Shown: positions 12,986 to 26,742 of the stretch, in pieces
Position numbering within the stretch: position 1 is the stretch's first letter
Layout of the letters: each line of letters begins with the position of its first letter
NCBI GenBank assembly: GCA_963514095.1
Contig: OY741267.1
Coordinates: 30,276,856-30,340,855, forward strand
Direction: 5' to 3'
From: Eutrigla gurnardus
Lineage: Eukaryota; Chordata; Actinopteri; Perciformes; Triglidae
Length of the DNA stretch: 64,000 bases
Position numbers and translations under genes: made by a program
Notes under the pieces: model-generated
Database searches by the model: none
What the model was told of the DNA's origin: nothing
What the model saw: only the letters and a program-made list of their open reading frames with translations

Positions 12986-14026
12986 ATAAAGAAGCTACAA
13001 ACCCAATTCCTGAACTACTACTGTCATCTTAGATTATAAGAACCAAGTATAATATATAGAAGTACAGTATATATAAACTAATATATTTCTGTTATCGGTT
13101 GTTATAAAGAAAGTATTAGTAGTAGTAGTTTATGCTCCACTTGGACCCGTGTAACCTTTTAATGTAATCCCATTGTAATATATAGAGTGACACTTTATTT
13201 GAAAGTTGCAGAGAGCCCTTTTGTCCACTGGGTGGTGCTGTACGTCCATGTTATACCCTGTTTTTAGTTTTCCAGGAGCAGCATGAACCACATTTCACTC
13301 TTTGAACTGAGCTCCAGATATGCAATATGCTAAAAATGTTCATATCATGTCGCATCACTGCATTAAAAAAAACCCAAAGAACAGCAAAAACAGGCTCAAG
13401 TGTTGGACAAAACTATATCTGACATATTATTATTATTTCCTCTTACATAATATATTTCCATGACATGTAAATCACTACTGAGAAAGAAAGAGAATATAAT
13501 ATAACCTATAACATAATAACATAATATAATATAAGAAAATATAATTCCCCTAATCAACATAAATAAATATTAAATGTCTGAAAAGGAGGAAAAGTAGATC
13601 CTCCTCCATTACTCAAATAACTTCATTTCTCACATCAACTCTTGTGACTGGAAGCCTTTATTCCTTTTTAATGTCAACGGAGCTCAGTGACAGTAAAGTC
13701 TGGTTAAGTCATTTACCCACAAATCATAGCGCCGTGATGCTGTACGAAGGACCCCCTCCCCCCATCACTATCCTATCCACAGTCTACCTCACCCTTCCTC
13801 ACCCATGCCTCGCTGTCTTCATTTCCCCAACCTCCCCCCCTCCTCTAAACCAGACACCCCCTGTGTAGCCTCGCCCCAAATCCCCCTACATCCTAAAACT
13901 CTCTCCTCCAAATCTCCTTTCTCCCAGCAGCCCTCCCTCCCCCCATCACTGAAATACTCAACGTCCACCGTCAGCAATCAGTTTCAGAAAAACAGCGTTT
14001 ATAATATTTTGTATGATTTTTTTTAC

Positions 14027-14033
<7 letters not shown>
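12986..14033. other. AT-rich then C-rich intergenic DNA
   Basis: AT-rich to 13,600, with 'ataatataatataa' near 13490. From 13,740 to 13,950 it is a C/T-rich stretch that keeps + frames open through low complexity. No gene recognised. Confidence 0.45.

Positions 14034-14101
<68 letters not shown>
14034..14101. repeat. (GA)n microsatellite
   Basis: Uninterrupted GA dinucleotides, 68 bp. Confidence 0.95.
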
Positions 14102-14104
<3 letters not shown>

Positions 14105-14905
14105 TATCAGCGTGTCGATCCATCAGCAAAGCCTCGGCCCTGCAGGGGTTCCCTCCTTATTTAGGTCATCATGGTCAAAGAGTTAAACTCCTGTGGAAAC
14201 ACGATGGTTTCGACTGGTCTGTGTGGCCTAAATCCTCCCATAACCGCCGTTTATCCTAAACGCTGAATGCAGCATCCATGCATGCATCGCTCCACCGGCT
14301 GCAACTGTAAAGTAATGCATCAGATTTAACAGCCTTATAATGATAATAATATATCAGCAACGTGGCCATTTCAGCAAGATGAATAATTTACACTTTCGCG
14401 AGTGAAGCATCCATAATGACTATTTGTAAATAAGCTTTTATTTTTATCAACTAAAAAGATGATTTGATTAAAGTATTTCGTTGCCATTATTCAATTTAAA
14501 TTAGAATTAATATTTTCAGTTTGTTAAATTTTACCCCCCATTTTATTGTTTTTTTGTCACAATTTTATTTCTGTTTTGTATGATTTATATTATATTTGTA
14601 CAGCCTTTTATTAGTCAATCGTCTGTAAGCCATTTTTAATTAAAAGAATATTACGGTATACAAATAGAGTTGAACCTGTTGGGAGGGGGGTAAAACCTGG
14701 ACACATTTCAGTCCGAGTAGCACCGTAGCATCACAACCACAACCTTTTTTAAGCAAACACAGTAGGAAGACACAGATCTGTTCACATTCTCCACCATTTC
14801 TTTCACTTTTTAAAATAAAAGACAGAAGGGAGGGAGTGAACGAACGAGGAGAGAGAGAAGCTGTGACAGATTGAGTTTGGGAAAGACAGGAACAAAGATG
14901 CAGAT
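14102..14905. other. Intergenic stretch, AT-rich
   Basis: AT-rich, especially 14,330-14,650. No gene or repeat family recognised. Confidence 0.45.
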
Positions 14906-14906
14906 G

Positions 14907-14993
<87 letters not shown>
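14906..14993. repeat. (GA)n microsatellite, one interruption
   Basis: (GA)n with one 'ggga' break near 14928. The minus-strand frame through it is a poly(Ser-Leu) artefact. Confidence 0.95.
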
Positions 14994-14999
<6 letters not shown>

Positions 15000-16529
15000 T
15001 GGTGATGATGCAGGCAGGAGATTACATAACACTCTATCAGACCAGGAGGGAAGGAGGGAACAGGAGAAGGGAGGATGGGAGGATAAATGGAGGAGAGGAG
15101 TGACGCAGTCTGTGAATGAAGAGAAACCGCCCGACTCCTCCTCGGCAGGAACCTGATGAAGACTCACCGCCACGCCCTCATCGACTCATCAGAGCTGCTG
15201 CTGCTGCAGACGCCTGGAAAACTCAGTTTGGAGAACAACTGAGATGAATGAACGTAGTTCACAACAAGCCGGGGTTAGGGTTAGTTCTGTGACAACATGT
15301 TGTTTAACCTGAAAGTCAGAGTGATTTCTTAGAACTGCATGGAATAATCTCAATACCTAATTAAAAGAAATCATTTTGAACACCAGAACTGAAACAAATA
15401 GATCAACACTCCTTTTTTGCTGCATTACAATATTAAAGCTGCACAAATCAATATTTATATTAAGAAACAATGAAATGACTTTCAGATCATTGTTTGAACG
15501 TCTTCGCCGTGTGATTCACTCTCACGGCTCTCATCGAATGAAGTTCTGTAGATGAACTGTTCAGCACCAAACAGCAGAATGCCAAAGAATGGCTTCATGT
15601 TTAAGAATAAAACACGTTGCTGTCTGGTTTTGCATGTTGCATCCAGCCATGTTTTTCTATGTTCGCCTGCTTGTTGTGACTTTTTTTTTTTGTCACTTTC
15701 CTGCCTTTGGTTCAATCTTTGTTTTATCTCAAATCAATGAAACCTTTAATGAAGTTAAATTCAGATCCGACCGGGACGTTAGAGAAGAGTGCAGGCCGGA
15801 TGAGAGGGATCCAGAATCCTGACGCATCAGAACTGCTGCATGGAGAAGATGAACGCTCTGTGTGTTCGTTCACGAGGATGTTGCGCTCGTGTTGCACTGT
15901 AGACGGTATGTGATGTTCGAGGGAGATTAGAAACAAACCCACCAAATCAAATGGGAGCCATAATCCCAGATAATCCTATAGAAACCTCTGCCTTGCCCAC
16001 AGCCAGTCAGTCATCTGGCTAGCTAGCTTCATCGGCCTGCAACTCCGACAGACTGAACCAACCAGCTGGACTAGTCTGTTCATTTATACTCAAGCAACAA
16101 ACTGACTGCAGGAAATATACAAACAAAATGTCCCTTTACCTGCAGTGCGTTTTAGTTTTGGAGATATCTGCCTTTTCTCCAGTATAATGGGTCAATAAGA
16201 AAGTAGTTCCTACATGTGGTATTTGGCCTGTGATGTCTTGGTTCTGCATCCCAGTTGCAAAGTTGACAAATTCCAGTCATGTTTTGTAGCACGATTAAGA
16301 GAACGACATATGGTTTGGGCTACTCGTCCTCCGTCCTCCACGACAGAAGGAGCCGCCCAAATGAAATCCTTACAGATGTTATTGCAACAACAACAGCTCA
16401 GAACACATCTTTGGAAAATCAATTTACTTTGGTCGGTAGAACCCTGAAGTCTCAGTGTGAAGGGCGTCTGCTGTGTGTCGTTTTCTATTCTGCACATGTG
16501 ATAATAGATCCTTTAAGTTGTAATTCTAA
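14994..16529. other. Region upstream of the map4 promoter, no gene recognised
   Basis: Mixed composition. Several 60-95 codon frames on both strands overlap each other and have no recognisable domain. Distal regulatory elements are possible but cannot be read from sequence alone. Confidence 0.45.
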
Positions 16530-16645
16530 TTGGGTCATTTTCTCATAGACTTCTATACAATCAGAGAGGAGTCGTCCCCTAATGGCCAGCACAGAGAATG
16601 ACAGTTTAAGGCACTTCAGATTTGCCTTCACTTCTCTGAAGGGAA
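16530..16645 (+). repeat. Dispersed repeat copy (copy 2)
   Basis: Shares with the copy at 54730 the string 'agacttctatacaatcagag', then a 'ggccagca' core, 'gagaatg', and 'gtttaaggcacttcag'. The CTCF-like core is degraded here (gtcccctaatgg). It lies about 150 bp upstream of the map4 promoter. Confidence 0.75.
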
Positions 16646-16789
16646 GTTATGACCTGATTACAAATAAATAAACAAAATCAAGTGAAAGTTTCATATTTAC
16701 GGCGGCTCGTGAAGGCAGCAGCATCAGCAGCTCCGATGCCTGCAGATTCAGATGAAAAGGCTCTTTTTTTCTTTTCTTGCTCCCGGCTT

Positions 16790-16860
16790 CTGATTGGCTG
16801 AGCCGGCTGGGGGGAAAGGGGGCGGGGCTTGTATCCGAGTCCTAGCACCATAGTCTGCTG
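16790..16860 (+). promoter_or_regulatory. map4: map4 promoter: inverted CCAAT box and GC box
   Basis: An inverted CCAAT box (ATTGG, 16793-16797) lies 20-odd bp before a GC/Sp1 box (ggggcggggctt, 16819-16830). There is no TATA box. Downstream, the sequence turns CpG-rich (gcgcg, cgacgcgtc, ctcgcgg to about 17,100), which looks like a CpG-island promoter. Only the probable map4 first exon, with a strong donor at 16984, follows on this strand. The transcription start is not determined; around 16,840-16,870 is plausible. Confidence 0.65.
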
Positions 16861-16861
16861 T

Positions 16862-16983
16862 GGAAGCAGCGAAAGGTGTAGAGATTTTCACCTTCACACA
16901 CACACACGCGGACTGTCACATACACACTCACACACACACGCGCACACACACGCTCTGTGACGGAAACGGAACACGCCGAAGCG
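16862..16983 (+). other. map4: map4 non-coding exon 1 (5' UTR), start uncertain
   Basis: The right boundary is a consensus 5' splice site, gcg|gtgagtaa, with the exon ending at 16983. The exon body is CA-rich with CpGs and has no useful ATG frame, as expected for a 5' UTR exon. The next + strand exon that fits is 27864-28063, giving a first intron of about 10.9 kb. The left end is not visible in sequence and is set just after the promoter motifs. Assignment to map4 is inferred from position and strand. Confidence 0.55.
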
Positions 16984-17712
16984 GTGAGTAAAGCCCGTTT
17001 TACATTTTAATATCTGTTTTAGCGACGCGTCATCTCGCGGTTAGCGTCGTTTCGCCCGCCGTGTCCTCGCGCTGCGCCATCCTCTCGCGCGCTAATGAAT
17101 GAATGATGGATGTCGTGTCGTATTTACGTCGGTATTCAGGTCTCGCGCTGCAGTGGCTCGGATGAGGGCCTATTTTTAGCTCAGTTAATATATATATATA
17201 TATATAAATATATATGGCGGACGGGCAGACATTTGGCGTGGTGGTGCACGGTGTTCCCCCTCGGCTCGGTGGAGGATGGTGGGCGTGTGACGGGGGGGTG
17301 GGTGGGGTGGGGGGTGTTCCGTGGGTTCGTGTCTCTTTGTTATGGTGGTGCCGCAGTCGGGATGGTGCACCCCTCCTGCTGAAACATCACCACCAGTCGG
17401 CCAGAGATGCTCCTATAACACCCCATGCATGAGCTCCCACATAGGCTGCCTCTTTAAACTCAGTGTTGCTGTAGAAAGGGCTCGAGATTGTGATTTTATT
17501 TTTAATTTTATGATTATTATATATATTATGGTTTGTGTGTCTAACTGCTGCCACAGGAGTGTAGTTCTCCCAGAGGCAGCAGGTGCAGCTCCAGAGCAGT
17601 CCAGGCCTCAAACCTTCTGATGTTACACATCATATATACACACCAGTTTTAGGAAGACTGTGGTGTTCTCTATATGGACTAAGCCTGCCGTTATACAATA
17701 ATACCCCCCCTA

Positions 17713-17715
<3 letters not shown>

Positions 17716-17773
<58 letters not shown>
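17716..17773. repeat. (CA)n microsatellite
   Basis: Uninterrupted CA, about 29 units. Confidence 0.95.
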
Positions 17774-17777
<4 letters not shown>

Positions 17778-18030
17778 TCCTCTGTCTCTGTGTGGATTAG
17801 CACACATTGTTCTATCTATGCTGCATGTCTCCCTCTGGCTGCTCCTGATTTTGGTCTTCGTTTTTGAACGCATGGTGTCGGAGGATAATAGTGAACGCAT
17901 TGTAAACTCATTATAAATGCAGATGCACTTTAGGAATACCCCTGGAGAAGCACCTGAATCTTAATTCTCCCCTTAGATTTCCCCTTAAAGTTTGAGTGGA
18001 CAGCGTCTATTCTGTCCCTGGTTGTCGGCT

Positions 18031-18160
18031 AACGGGGATGCACTGATATCAGGCCTATACCGACTCAAATAGCTGGATCGGAGACAATGGGGTCGATCTA
18101 TTTAATTCTTTGTTTGTATACTAAGTTTTGACCACTTTGTTGCTGCATTAAAAAGGTTTG
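18031..18160. mobile_element. Fragment of a hAT-like 'GGGATGCACTGAT' element
   Basis: 'ggggatgcactgatatcagg' followed by 'ccgactcaaatagctggatc' resembles the end of a common fish hAT repeat whose terminus reads GGGATGCACCGAT and then tandem 'gatatcggc' motifs. This identification is from memory of the family. No opposite end or target duplication is visible, so it is called a truncated copy. Confidence 0.45.
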
Positions 18161-21100
18161 GGTCCCTTTGGCTAGCTCGGTGCTGCTCCAAATGATGGTG
18201 TCGTCTCAGGTTCCTCCTCAGCCAAACTTGGTGTCAGCACGTTTGGTGCAGTTTGTACTGTTAGCATAATTCGTGTCTGGATAACGTGTTGTCATGTTCA
18301 GGGTCATCGAGAAGCAAGACACATGCTCCCAGTCTCATGTCGTGCACCTTTTTAAGAAAGTAATGTTTAAGTCGAGCCGAACACAACCAAAACCCGGGTA
18401 TCGCTATCAAGGCTGAAAGTGTCAGATGTTTTTCCTAATAAAGCTACAGGACGTTTCATCCCAAGACAAACGGCTGCACCGTGACATAAATTGGACTCCT
18501 TCTGGAGTCTGGTGCTTGGTCTTGTACAATAAATTCAGCCTGACATGTTTGGTGTCTTTGGAAACTTTAGTGTCTAGACTGTCTTGTGGGTCGGGGACGG
18601 TGCTCGGGTTTGATTGTTGGTCTGCCGGTGGCTCCTGCTGGGTTCAAGAGGTCAGGCTGAGTTGGTGTGTTTACTGGTGTCTCTGTCACTCAACCTCCTG
18701 AGTTTGAAGTATTTCTTTTTTGACATAACCACAAGTAATAATATATTACAAGGCTGGAAATTTAAAAAAATATGATAAACACATTCAAACATGTCTGATA
18801 TTATCTTCCATACAACTAAACGAAAACAGTGTAAACTGAAACAGAACAAAATGAAAAACACTACAAAAACGACTTTGGTTTAGTAACAGATATCATGGTT
18901 TGGCTTGAAATGACTGTGAAATAGAATCCTGAACTACAATGTTTCTAAGAGCAGACATTTTGGCTTCACCTCAAGAACAAGTGTAAATAATGAACTGAAT
19001 GAAATGCTTTGATTTCAGGTTCCTGGCATATCGGCCTCTGAAAAAGGTCCTAATGTATCGTGCATGGGGAAATAGTGGAATCGTATGTTTATAAAACAAG
19101 AGGAAATCATCTCTAAATTGCTATTCATTTCTACCAAACACTTCATCTTCAGGTGTATCCCCCTTCCTTGCTCAGATTCAAGCAGCAGTCCTTCCAAACA
19201 GCATATCTATGTTTTTGCCTGGCTTGTCAGAAAGATAAGACAGCCAAGAATGAAAATGTCACATGATGACGAGAGGAAGATATACCTAGCAGTATGGAGA
19301 AGCACTGGGGAACAAATATAACTAACATAAATGCATCTACTGCAGCAGGTTCCCATCAACAGAGGGACTTCAGGTCTTTTATCACGTGATACAAGGACAG
19401 GATATTTTAAAAGAAAGCATGCTAATGCTAATCGCTAAATAGTAACAACAATGTTAACTCATGAAAAATCCATACGGCATACTGTCAGGATATTTTGCAT
19501 GTATTGATCTTAATGTATAAACTTTGCTACTTTTTTCGGTACACCAGATGTCTTATGTTTTTCTGGTGCAGTCAGCGAGATCGTTGCCCAACAAAACCAC
19601 TTTGCTGCAATAACAATAACTCAAGTTAGATGAACCGAGAGACAAACATGCAGTCAAAAACAAAATTAGCAATATATTTTATCACACTACTCAGCATATC
19701 ATAAACATGCAATAAGACCGTATTATGACGTCAGTACCTATGGAGATAATGGTGCGGCCCTTTGTTCGCTTCTACATGTTCCAATAGCAAATATTTGCTT
19801 GCTGCAATATTAATACTGTGAGGGAACCTTTAAGCCGAGTAGACGTGAATGAGGTTTAGAAAACAGGCGTCTGTCAGTTGAACATGTTTGATCCTGGCAA
19901 ACGGAGTCAGATGTGTTGTATGGTGGCCAATGTACCGGATATGAACATCCAAAACCCCGTCGGATCCATTTCTGTAGCCCTGTTCACAGTGAAATCCAGG
20001 TTTTAGAGTAGCTGAGAGGTGAAAACGGGTCCAGCATGGCTGCTGCTGCTCTTAACGTCCTTGAATGTTCAAACAGAACGGATGAAATGCAACAAAAGCA
20101 GACCGGTGTTTGCCTCGGACTACAGGCAGGAAGCTCTGTGGATTATCAGTTCTGATGCATGGCTGGTGTGATGACGATGATGCCATGCTTTCTGCTTTAG
20201 AGATTGTTGGGATTACATGCAATCCCTGCCAGATTAGCAGCCAAGCAGACAGGAAGTCAGGCCAGCGGTTCCATCCAACCAGGTAAACGCAACATTTTCA
20301 GTCCACTAGTCAGACCTGCAGTCCCTCAGGTTTCCAATGAAACAACCAGTCATCCAGCTGGTCGAACATAATTTAAAAACATAATGATGTCAGTTATAAT
20401 CAGCTAGGAACCAATTTAAGATTTATCTCACAAAAATACGCAAAATAACACCATTTTATAGCGCAGTACAGATACCTAGCAGGAGAAAGTCCAATAGGAT
20501 GTGGTGGATACAGAACTTTCACCCAGGAGACCGGTGTTTGTTTCCCACGTGAAAACAAAAATGAATCATCAATTTATTTGAAATTACGTAGGCCGCGTAA
20601 ATGATTGTAACCCGAAACACAATCTTTTCTTTCAGCCATTGATTCTGCTGCTTCAAGTGGCTGAACTTTTTTTTTTTATTATTAATTTGAATATTGATGC
20701 ATTTTATGTGAATGCATTTTTGACATCTCACATGACAGATGTTAAGTATAACTAATCTTCTTCCATTTCTCTTTTCTAACACCAATTCAAAGAGATATTT
20801 CTATGAATTGTGAATATGAATGTAGTAGTGATGCTCATGTGGTGACAGTTTACATGAAGAGTAACAACGTTCGAGGCTAATTGCAGATAGTCAGTGCCAA
20901 AGTGACCATCAGCTTTTCATTGATGCCATATTGTCTTTTCCCTTTAAGCTTGTGGATATCGTGAAGTTGACCTCACACTGCTCTGACAACGGGTGCAAAC
21001 TGTTACAAGATGGTCGGTGCACTTACTGTGCAGTCGTCATTTTTATTCATTACTGATGGCCTGAGAGGATTCTGTGAACTATGAGCCATCTCTTAGAAGC

Positions 21101-21484
21101 CATTTTTATTGGCACCGCAGGATTAACGGCCTGGAAGCCTTGCAAACATTTACTGTATCTGAAAGAATAAATCGTAGCGGAAGGAAAAGTGAGAGTAGCA
21201 TACAGACCCTGTCGTATCATCTTACTGAGAAATATCAGATTCTGTCTATAGTGGTGTGTTCTCATTCCTAAATATAATATTAAATAGTATTCGTAGTGTT
21301 TGGTGAGGAGGTATGTTGAGGAGCTCCGAAGTTTACTCACTAACACGAGACAGAAGCTAGCATCATTAGGAAGGTCGTCACTGACTTGATCCAAACAACA
21401 GAGCTGCGTTTGTTTTAGTGAGAGCTGGGCCTGTTGAAATAACTACTATAGATTTATATCGTATGATGTGGGGACATATGTTCA

Positions 21485-21625
21485 ATATTTTTATGTATTG
21501 ACTTGTACGATATATGGACATGACCTCGATAATTTTTACGTTATTAACTTATCGTATGATAAAAGAACATGAAATCCATAATTTTTACATTATTGACTTG
21601 TACAATGTGGCCGTCATATACATAA
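21485..21625. repeat. Three diverged tandem units of about 46-48 bp
   Basis: Three successive segments each contain a 'ttttta(t/c)gt(t)att(g/a)acttgta' core, then 'cgat/gtat', then 'gaca/aaca tg', then 'ataa'. They look like an old tandem duplication in AT-rich DNA. Confidence 0.5.
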
Positions 21626-21953
21626 TATACCAATATCTGCAATAACTTGATATTGGCTCATATATCAGCCTGGCCAATCTTGCCCATTTGCATTGTTTCA
21701 AATGTAAATGTAATTTTTGAATGAGGTTTTCTTTCTTCTGGTACAGAAGGTTCTGGTTTCACCTGGAATTATCCCTCGAGGAGTGAAAGTAAATGGTAGC
21801 ATTTATTATTGATATGCATGTTTCTTTTTTGGTAAGCAATTAAATGAACAAATCCAGTGCAGCAGTGTCATGGCTTTAAAAGTAGCCTTGACTGCACCTT
21901 AGAGCTGCAGCGAACCGATCAAACAGCAGAGTTCAGAGGGAACAACAAAGGTC

Positions 21954-22118
21954 GAGATTCAGATCAGACCTGACATCATGTGGTGTGCTAGAGGATGGGA
22001 TGGCAGCGTGTCTTTTGTCATCATCCTCTTCCAGCCAGCTTCCATCACTGGGTTATTTTTGTGGTCTTTTATGTCCTGCTGATAGCAGAGGGTGAGATTC
22101 AGATCAGACCTGACATCA
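21954..22118. repeat. 25-bp direct repeat pair, 140 bp apart
   Basis: The same 25 bases (starting GAGATTCAGATCAGACC, ending GACATCA) occur at 21954-21978 and 22094-22118. The sequence between them is unrelated. This may be a footprint of a local duplication. Confidence 0.8.
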
Positions 22119-22299
22119 GAGAGTGAGGGAAGTATCAGAACAAAGTCACTCTTCAATGCGTTACAATGGCAAGAATGTATTATTTTACCTCTGGGTTCAA
22201 AGTGGAAGTAATACATGGAGTTCATGTTAATTTTCTTTTTTTAAAGATGATTTTTGTGGCGTTTTATAGTTCATGGACACATGGGGATAGACCAGACAG

Positions 22300-22520
22300 A
22301 AACCTCTGGTTCTGAAAAGTGAAGCCAACACTGCCAAGTGCCTTAAAGTGTCAATCTCTCTTCTAGCCACCAGGGGGCGATTCCTCTCGGATTGTAATAA
22401 GTCTCTGAGACCTTTCTTCTCTCTTGATTTGTTATCTCAGTAAACATTGTAAATCCTTAATACAGCATGAAGTTCATTTAGTAAATGATGGTCCATTTAG
22501 AGTCAAATAGAATGCAAAAT
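22300..22520 (-). repeat. Dispersed repeat copy carrying a CTCF-like core (copy 3)
   Basis: Inverted relative to copies 1, 2 and 5. It reads 'cctctggttctgaaaagtga', 'agtgccttaaagtgtc', then CCACCAGGGGGCGA (22367-22380), then 'taaacattgtaaa' and 'tacagcatga'. The order of blocks is the same as in the copy at 32690, so this is one family of at least about 200 bp. Confidence 0.8.
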
Positions 22521-23576
22521 GCAGACCTCCATTCTATAGAGAGTAGGGGAATAAGTGTGCGCTATTATCACTTACTATTTTCATTATTATGGTGTGGTCA
22601 TGTTCATTACTTTATTCAAGGTGTCTGGAGCTGCAGTCAGTAGCAACGTACGCTCTGTCACCGTTCAAACCGTAGGTCTGTCCCTTGGAAACACTGAGCA
22701 AAGGACGCTGACTTACTTCCTTTCCTTTCCAAAGGACACGTCTGCCTTGAGCTGCTTCCATCTGCTTCTTTTTGCGTCCTTTCTTGTGTCCTTTGTTGCT
22801 GCTGTCTCTCCTCCCACACTCTGCCTCACATAAATAAACCACACAAGAGCTTTGAGACTGTCGGGGAGCCGGGAGAGGCGAAGAAGGATGCTCTTTGTTT
22901 TGCTTTCGGGGTAAATATACACAGTATATATTAAGGTCATCGTGGTACTAGCATTTCATACTCGATACCCAGGAAAATACTCCGTACCATTAAGAGGCAG
23001 GAACTTTTAGTAACGATTAGAACAATACAAAAAACATTATCAACACAAGTTGCCAAAAACAATATTTTTAGGTTGTCTGAGGGCTTGTAAGACAACTACA
23101 TATTATATATATTTAAGCAAGTCAGATAATAAGAGCTGTTACTTAAAACTAGCAATACTACAGAGCTGAAATACTTTGATGCTCTGATGCTAATCTGTAA
23201 CTAAATTGCTAAGGCAACAAAATAAAAAAGTGACCGTACAAAGGGTTGGTGCTGTAGTTGTGCTTCCTGCCTGTGACCACTTATGCTATATTGCAACATG
23301 TGCAGCGTGACCTATCATTTAATGCAGATCCTCTTCTCAGTTTACCTCCATTGTTTGGTCACCTTCGCTGAGAGTTGTCTCCATCTCCATGATCGTCCCT
23401 CACTTTGAAAACGCACCACTCAAACGCAGCACAGAGCCACATTTGACAGATTTGAGCAGTTAGTCATCGTTCTGTCGGTTGAACAAGCCGACTGTCTGCA
23501 CCTTTTCTCTCACGTGAGTTTCTGGATAGGTCAACACAGTGTGTTGTCAGCAGTAATTTAAACTGCTGCTCATCAT

Positions 23577-23607
<31 letters not shown>

Positions 23608-23612
23608 GTGTG
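23577..23612. repeat. (TG)n microsatellite
   Basis: About 17 units with one gcgt interruption. Confidence 0.9.
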
Positions 23613-24159
23613 CTCGTCAAGTAGGAGACAGCGAGGAGCTGCTGAGTCACCATGGCGACTGACTGGGCAGCCATGACAGGATTTTAACACGTTAGATGCC
23701 ATGAGTGTTAAGTTAGAGCCTCGCTGGTGCGTTCCCTTTCATTTCCCTGCCGTCTTTAATGTTTGGTCACAGAGAAGGATTATTTTCTCGTCCCTGCCCT
23801 CAGTATCATATCGTTGCTATGGAAATGCTAGAAAAATAGAGCCATGATTCATGAGACATGTTCAGAATATCCAAACGGAATAAGATGTTCACCAATCTGT
23901 ATCGTGTCAAATAGTGGAATATTAGTGTGCATGAAAACTCACCTTTATAACACTTCTTGTTATTGGACAAATATAGTTTGTTAATTAGTTTGTTTTATAG
24001 GTCAACCATCTTTCTGCTGCTCGGACACAGAAAAGTTGTGTTTAATGATAATCTCTGACGAGCCCAATCCAGATCAATACGTGGAGCGAAGCACTTCCTA
24101 TTGACGACATTTATTTTTGAATGACAAGAACACGAACGCACCCTGTTATTCTCGCCCAC

Positions 24160-24161
<2 letters not shown>

Positions 24162-24191
<30 letters not shown>

Positions 24192-24210
24192 CCCCCCCCC
24201 ACCCCCAGGC
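24162..24210. repeat. (CT)n followed by a C-rich run
   Basis: About 15 CT units, then ten C and 'acccccagg'. Confidence 0.9.
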
Positions 24211-25132
24211 CTGACAACAAAACTTAAAGCTGCACCGTTCGTCCCTCAGTGAATTCACGTTCACAATCACTAATGAGGAAATTCATATTAACACAATTTG
24301 TCAAAATTAGAAATCTCACTTTTATGCTGCAGTTATACTTCTAAACGAAGCAGAGGTTTATGGTTTGAGTCTATATTCCATTTCCCCTGGAGGCAGTGGC
24401 TCTAATCACTGTTGTTACATCATTGGATATTGTGCTGTGACTCATCAGTGAACTGACCTGCGGCTCAGCTGTGAAGCCAACCAGTATCACACTGAAGAGC
24501 AAACAAAACCAGCCTGAACCCTCATTTCTTTTTATCCTACTGTCTTCTTTCATTCACAAATGTCTGTCTTCACATAGACGTGTTGGTGCAGGTCTGTTGT
24601 CTTGCTCAATGGCACCTCGGTAGCAGTTAATGGCTGTGGTTCGGAGTCCAGCCTCTAAAGACCTTTGCACGTTAAGTCTGTTTATTATGTATGTTTATTT
24701 CATTCATATTTGTTGCAAAAATTCACAAAACATCCAGCAGTGAGGAGATTTTGTGATGCTGTTGCAGCCAATGAGCATTTTATATCTACATACGTAGCAA
24801 CTCCTCTGTAAGGAGACACGTTTCTATGGCAACCCAGAACATACAAACCAATCACTGGCTCTAGATATGGCCGTTCCCCGCAGTTCTCCTACATGCTTGG
24901 CACAGGAGAAGTTTCAGTTGCTGCCAAATCCTCCACATTCTCTTAAATTCCTTTTAAGAGAATTTAGAATTTTCTCTCGGAATTCACATCAAAGAAACGA
25001 GACTGTATCGATACTCAAACATGTGCTGCTGTGACATGAGGCTTCATTTATATGATGTTCAATGTTCATATCATCCACCAAATCTCTCAATTGTATTTCC
25101 ATGGAACAGTTTGAAGTCCTGCCAATCTGCAG

Positions 25133-25279
<147 letters not shown>

Positions 25280-26634
25280 AGTGTTTTGGAGGATGAGATG
25301 ATTATGTAGCCGAAGGCTGGGTTCAGAGAGAGAGAGGTGGCCGTTGCTGGAGCAAGGGATTGTGGGTACAGATATAGTTTTTAATCCCTCAGAGTGCAAC
25401 AGCTGTCTGAACCCAACAACCCTCATCATCATCATCATCATTCCTCTCCATCTCTGTGCCTCCCACACACATAGATTTATATTTATCACACCACGAAGCC
25501 TCTGCTTAACAATAACATTTGAAACTTATGTCAAAGAATTTAAAAGACTTTGAATTTACAACAAGAAAGTCACTAATTCAGTCAATTTATTGTGTTTTTT
25601 TTGTATTTTCTCGTCTCGATTCTGGATTAAAAGTTAACTGACAGCTGGTCGGCAGTGTACAGGTGGCTTTTCAAACAATACATGTTCATCATATTCATCG
25701 TTAATGAAAAATAGTCTCTCCTATACGAAGCTCTTCCTGGTCCTTTCCCGTCATCCATAACTTTCCCATGAGCCTCCATTGCTCTTCATCCCTTTTCCTG
25801 TAGGTTATCAAACTGCAAGAATCATCCCTGTTATCTTTATCTAAATTCCGGGTCATACCAAGTCTCGGTGCCGTTGGGAGCAACGAGAGGCAGAACGGGT
25901 TGGAGACAACGAACAGCACCAGCTCCAGGCCACTGAATATTCTGCTTTATGAAACCTCTCCAATGGAGCGATAAATATGGCAGAATAATACGCTGAGAGG
26001 GTAATAGAGGTTAGGAAGCCTCTGTTTGGGGGATTTGGTTCATTTTTATACCAGAGAGAGAGAGAGACAGTGCTGTGTGATTATAGACAAAATGTCTGCG
26101 GTAAAGATTTTCAGGAACCGGAAATTCGTCGGGAAAGAAACTTTTTGGGGGAAAATTTTAGTCGAGTTTGTTCCTTGATAAATCATTGTTGTATTTTAAC
26201 CTTTTATCCCGGTTTAATTGACCCATATATCATGTTTTGTAATGAAAAAAACAAACATACATAAATAAATAAACATAGAACATAAACCTGACACATGGTC
26301 AGAGGTAATAACATGGAAATCCACAGCTGCAGTAGAAGGATAGAAAGAAAACGACGAGTGCAAAGAATACTTTTAGAAACCCAAAGTGAAAGTGTGAGGT
26401 GTCCGTCCTCTGAAACAATGTCCCACAGTTCCACTGGAGGCCCGTTAACACTCTGCTGTATGTCCTCGTGCTGGCTACTGGCCACAGCGTGAGTCTATAA
26501 CCGTCTTTGTGAGGACCCATCGGAGTTTTCAGACTTGGTTTTTTAGGGTCAGGATGGAGTTAGTAAAGGTCAGGAGGTTTAGTTGGAACGTGTTCAGGTT
26601 AGTCAGGGTCCTCGCGAAGATAGAAATCCAGGGA

Positions 26635-26742
<108 letters not shown>
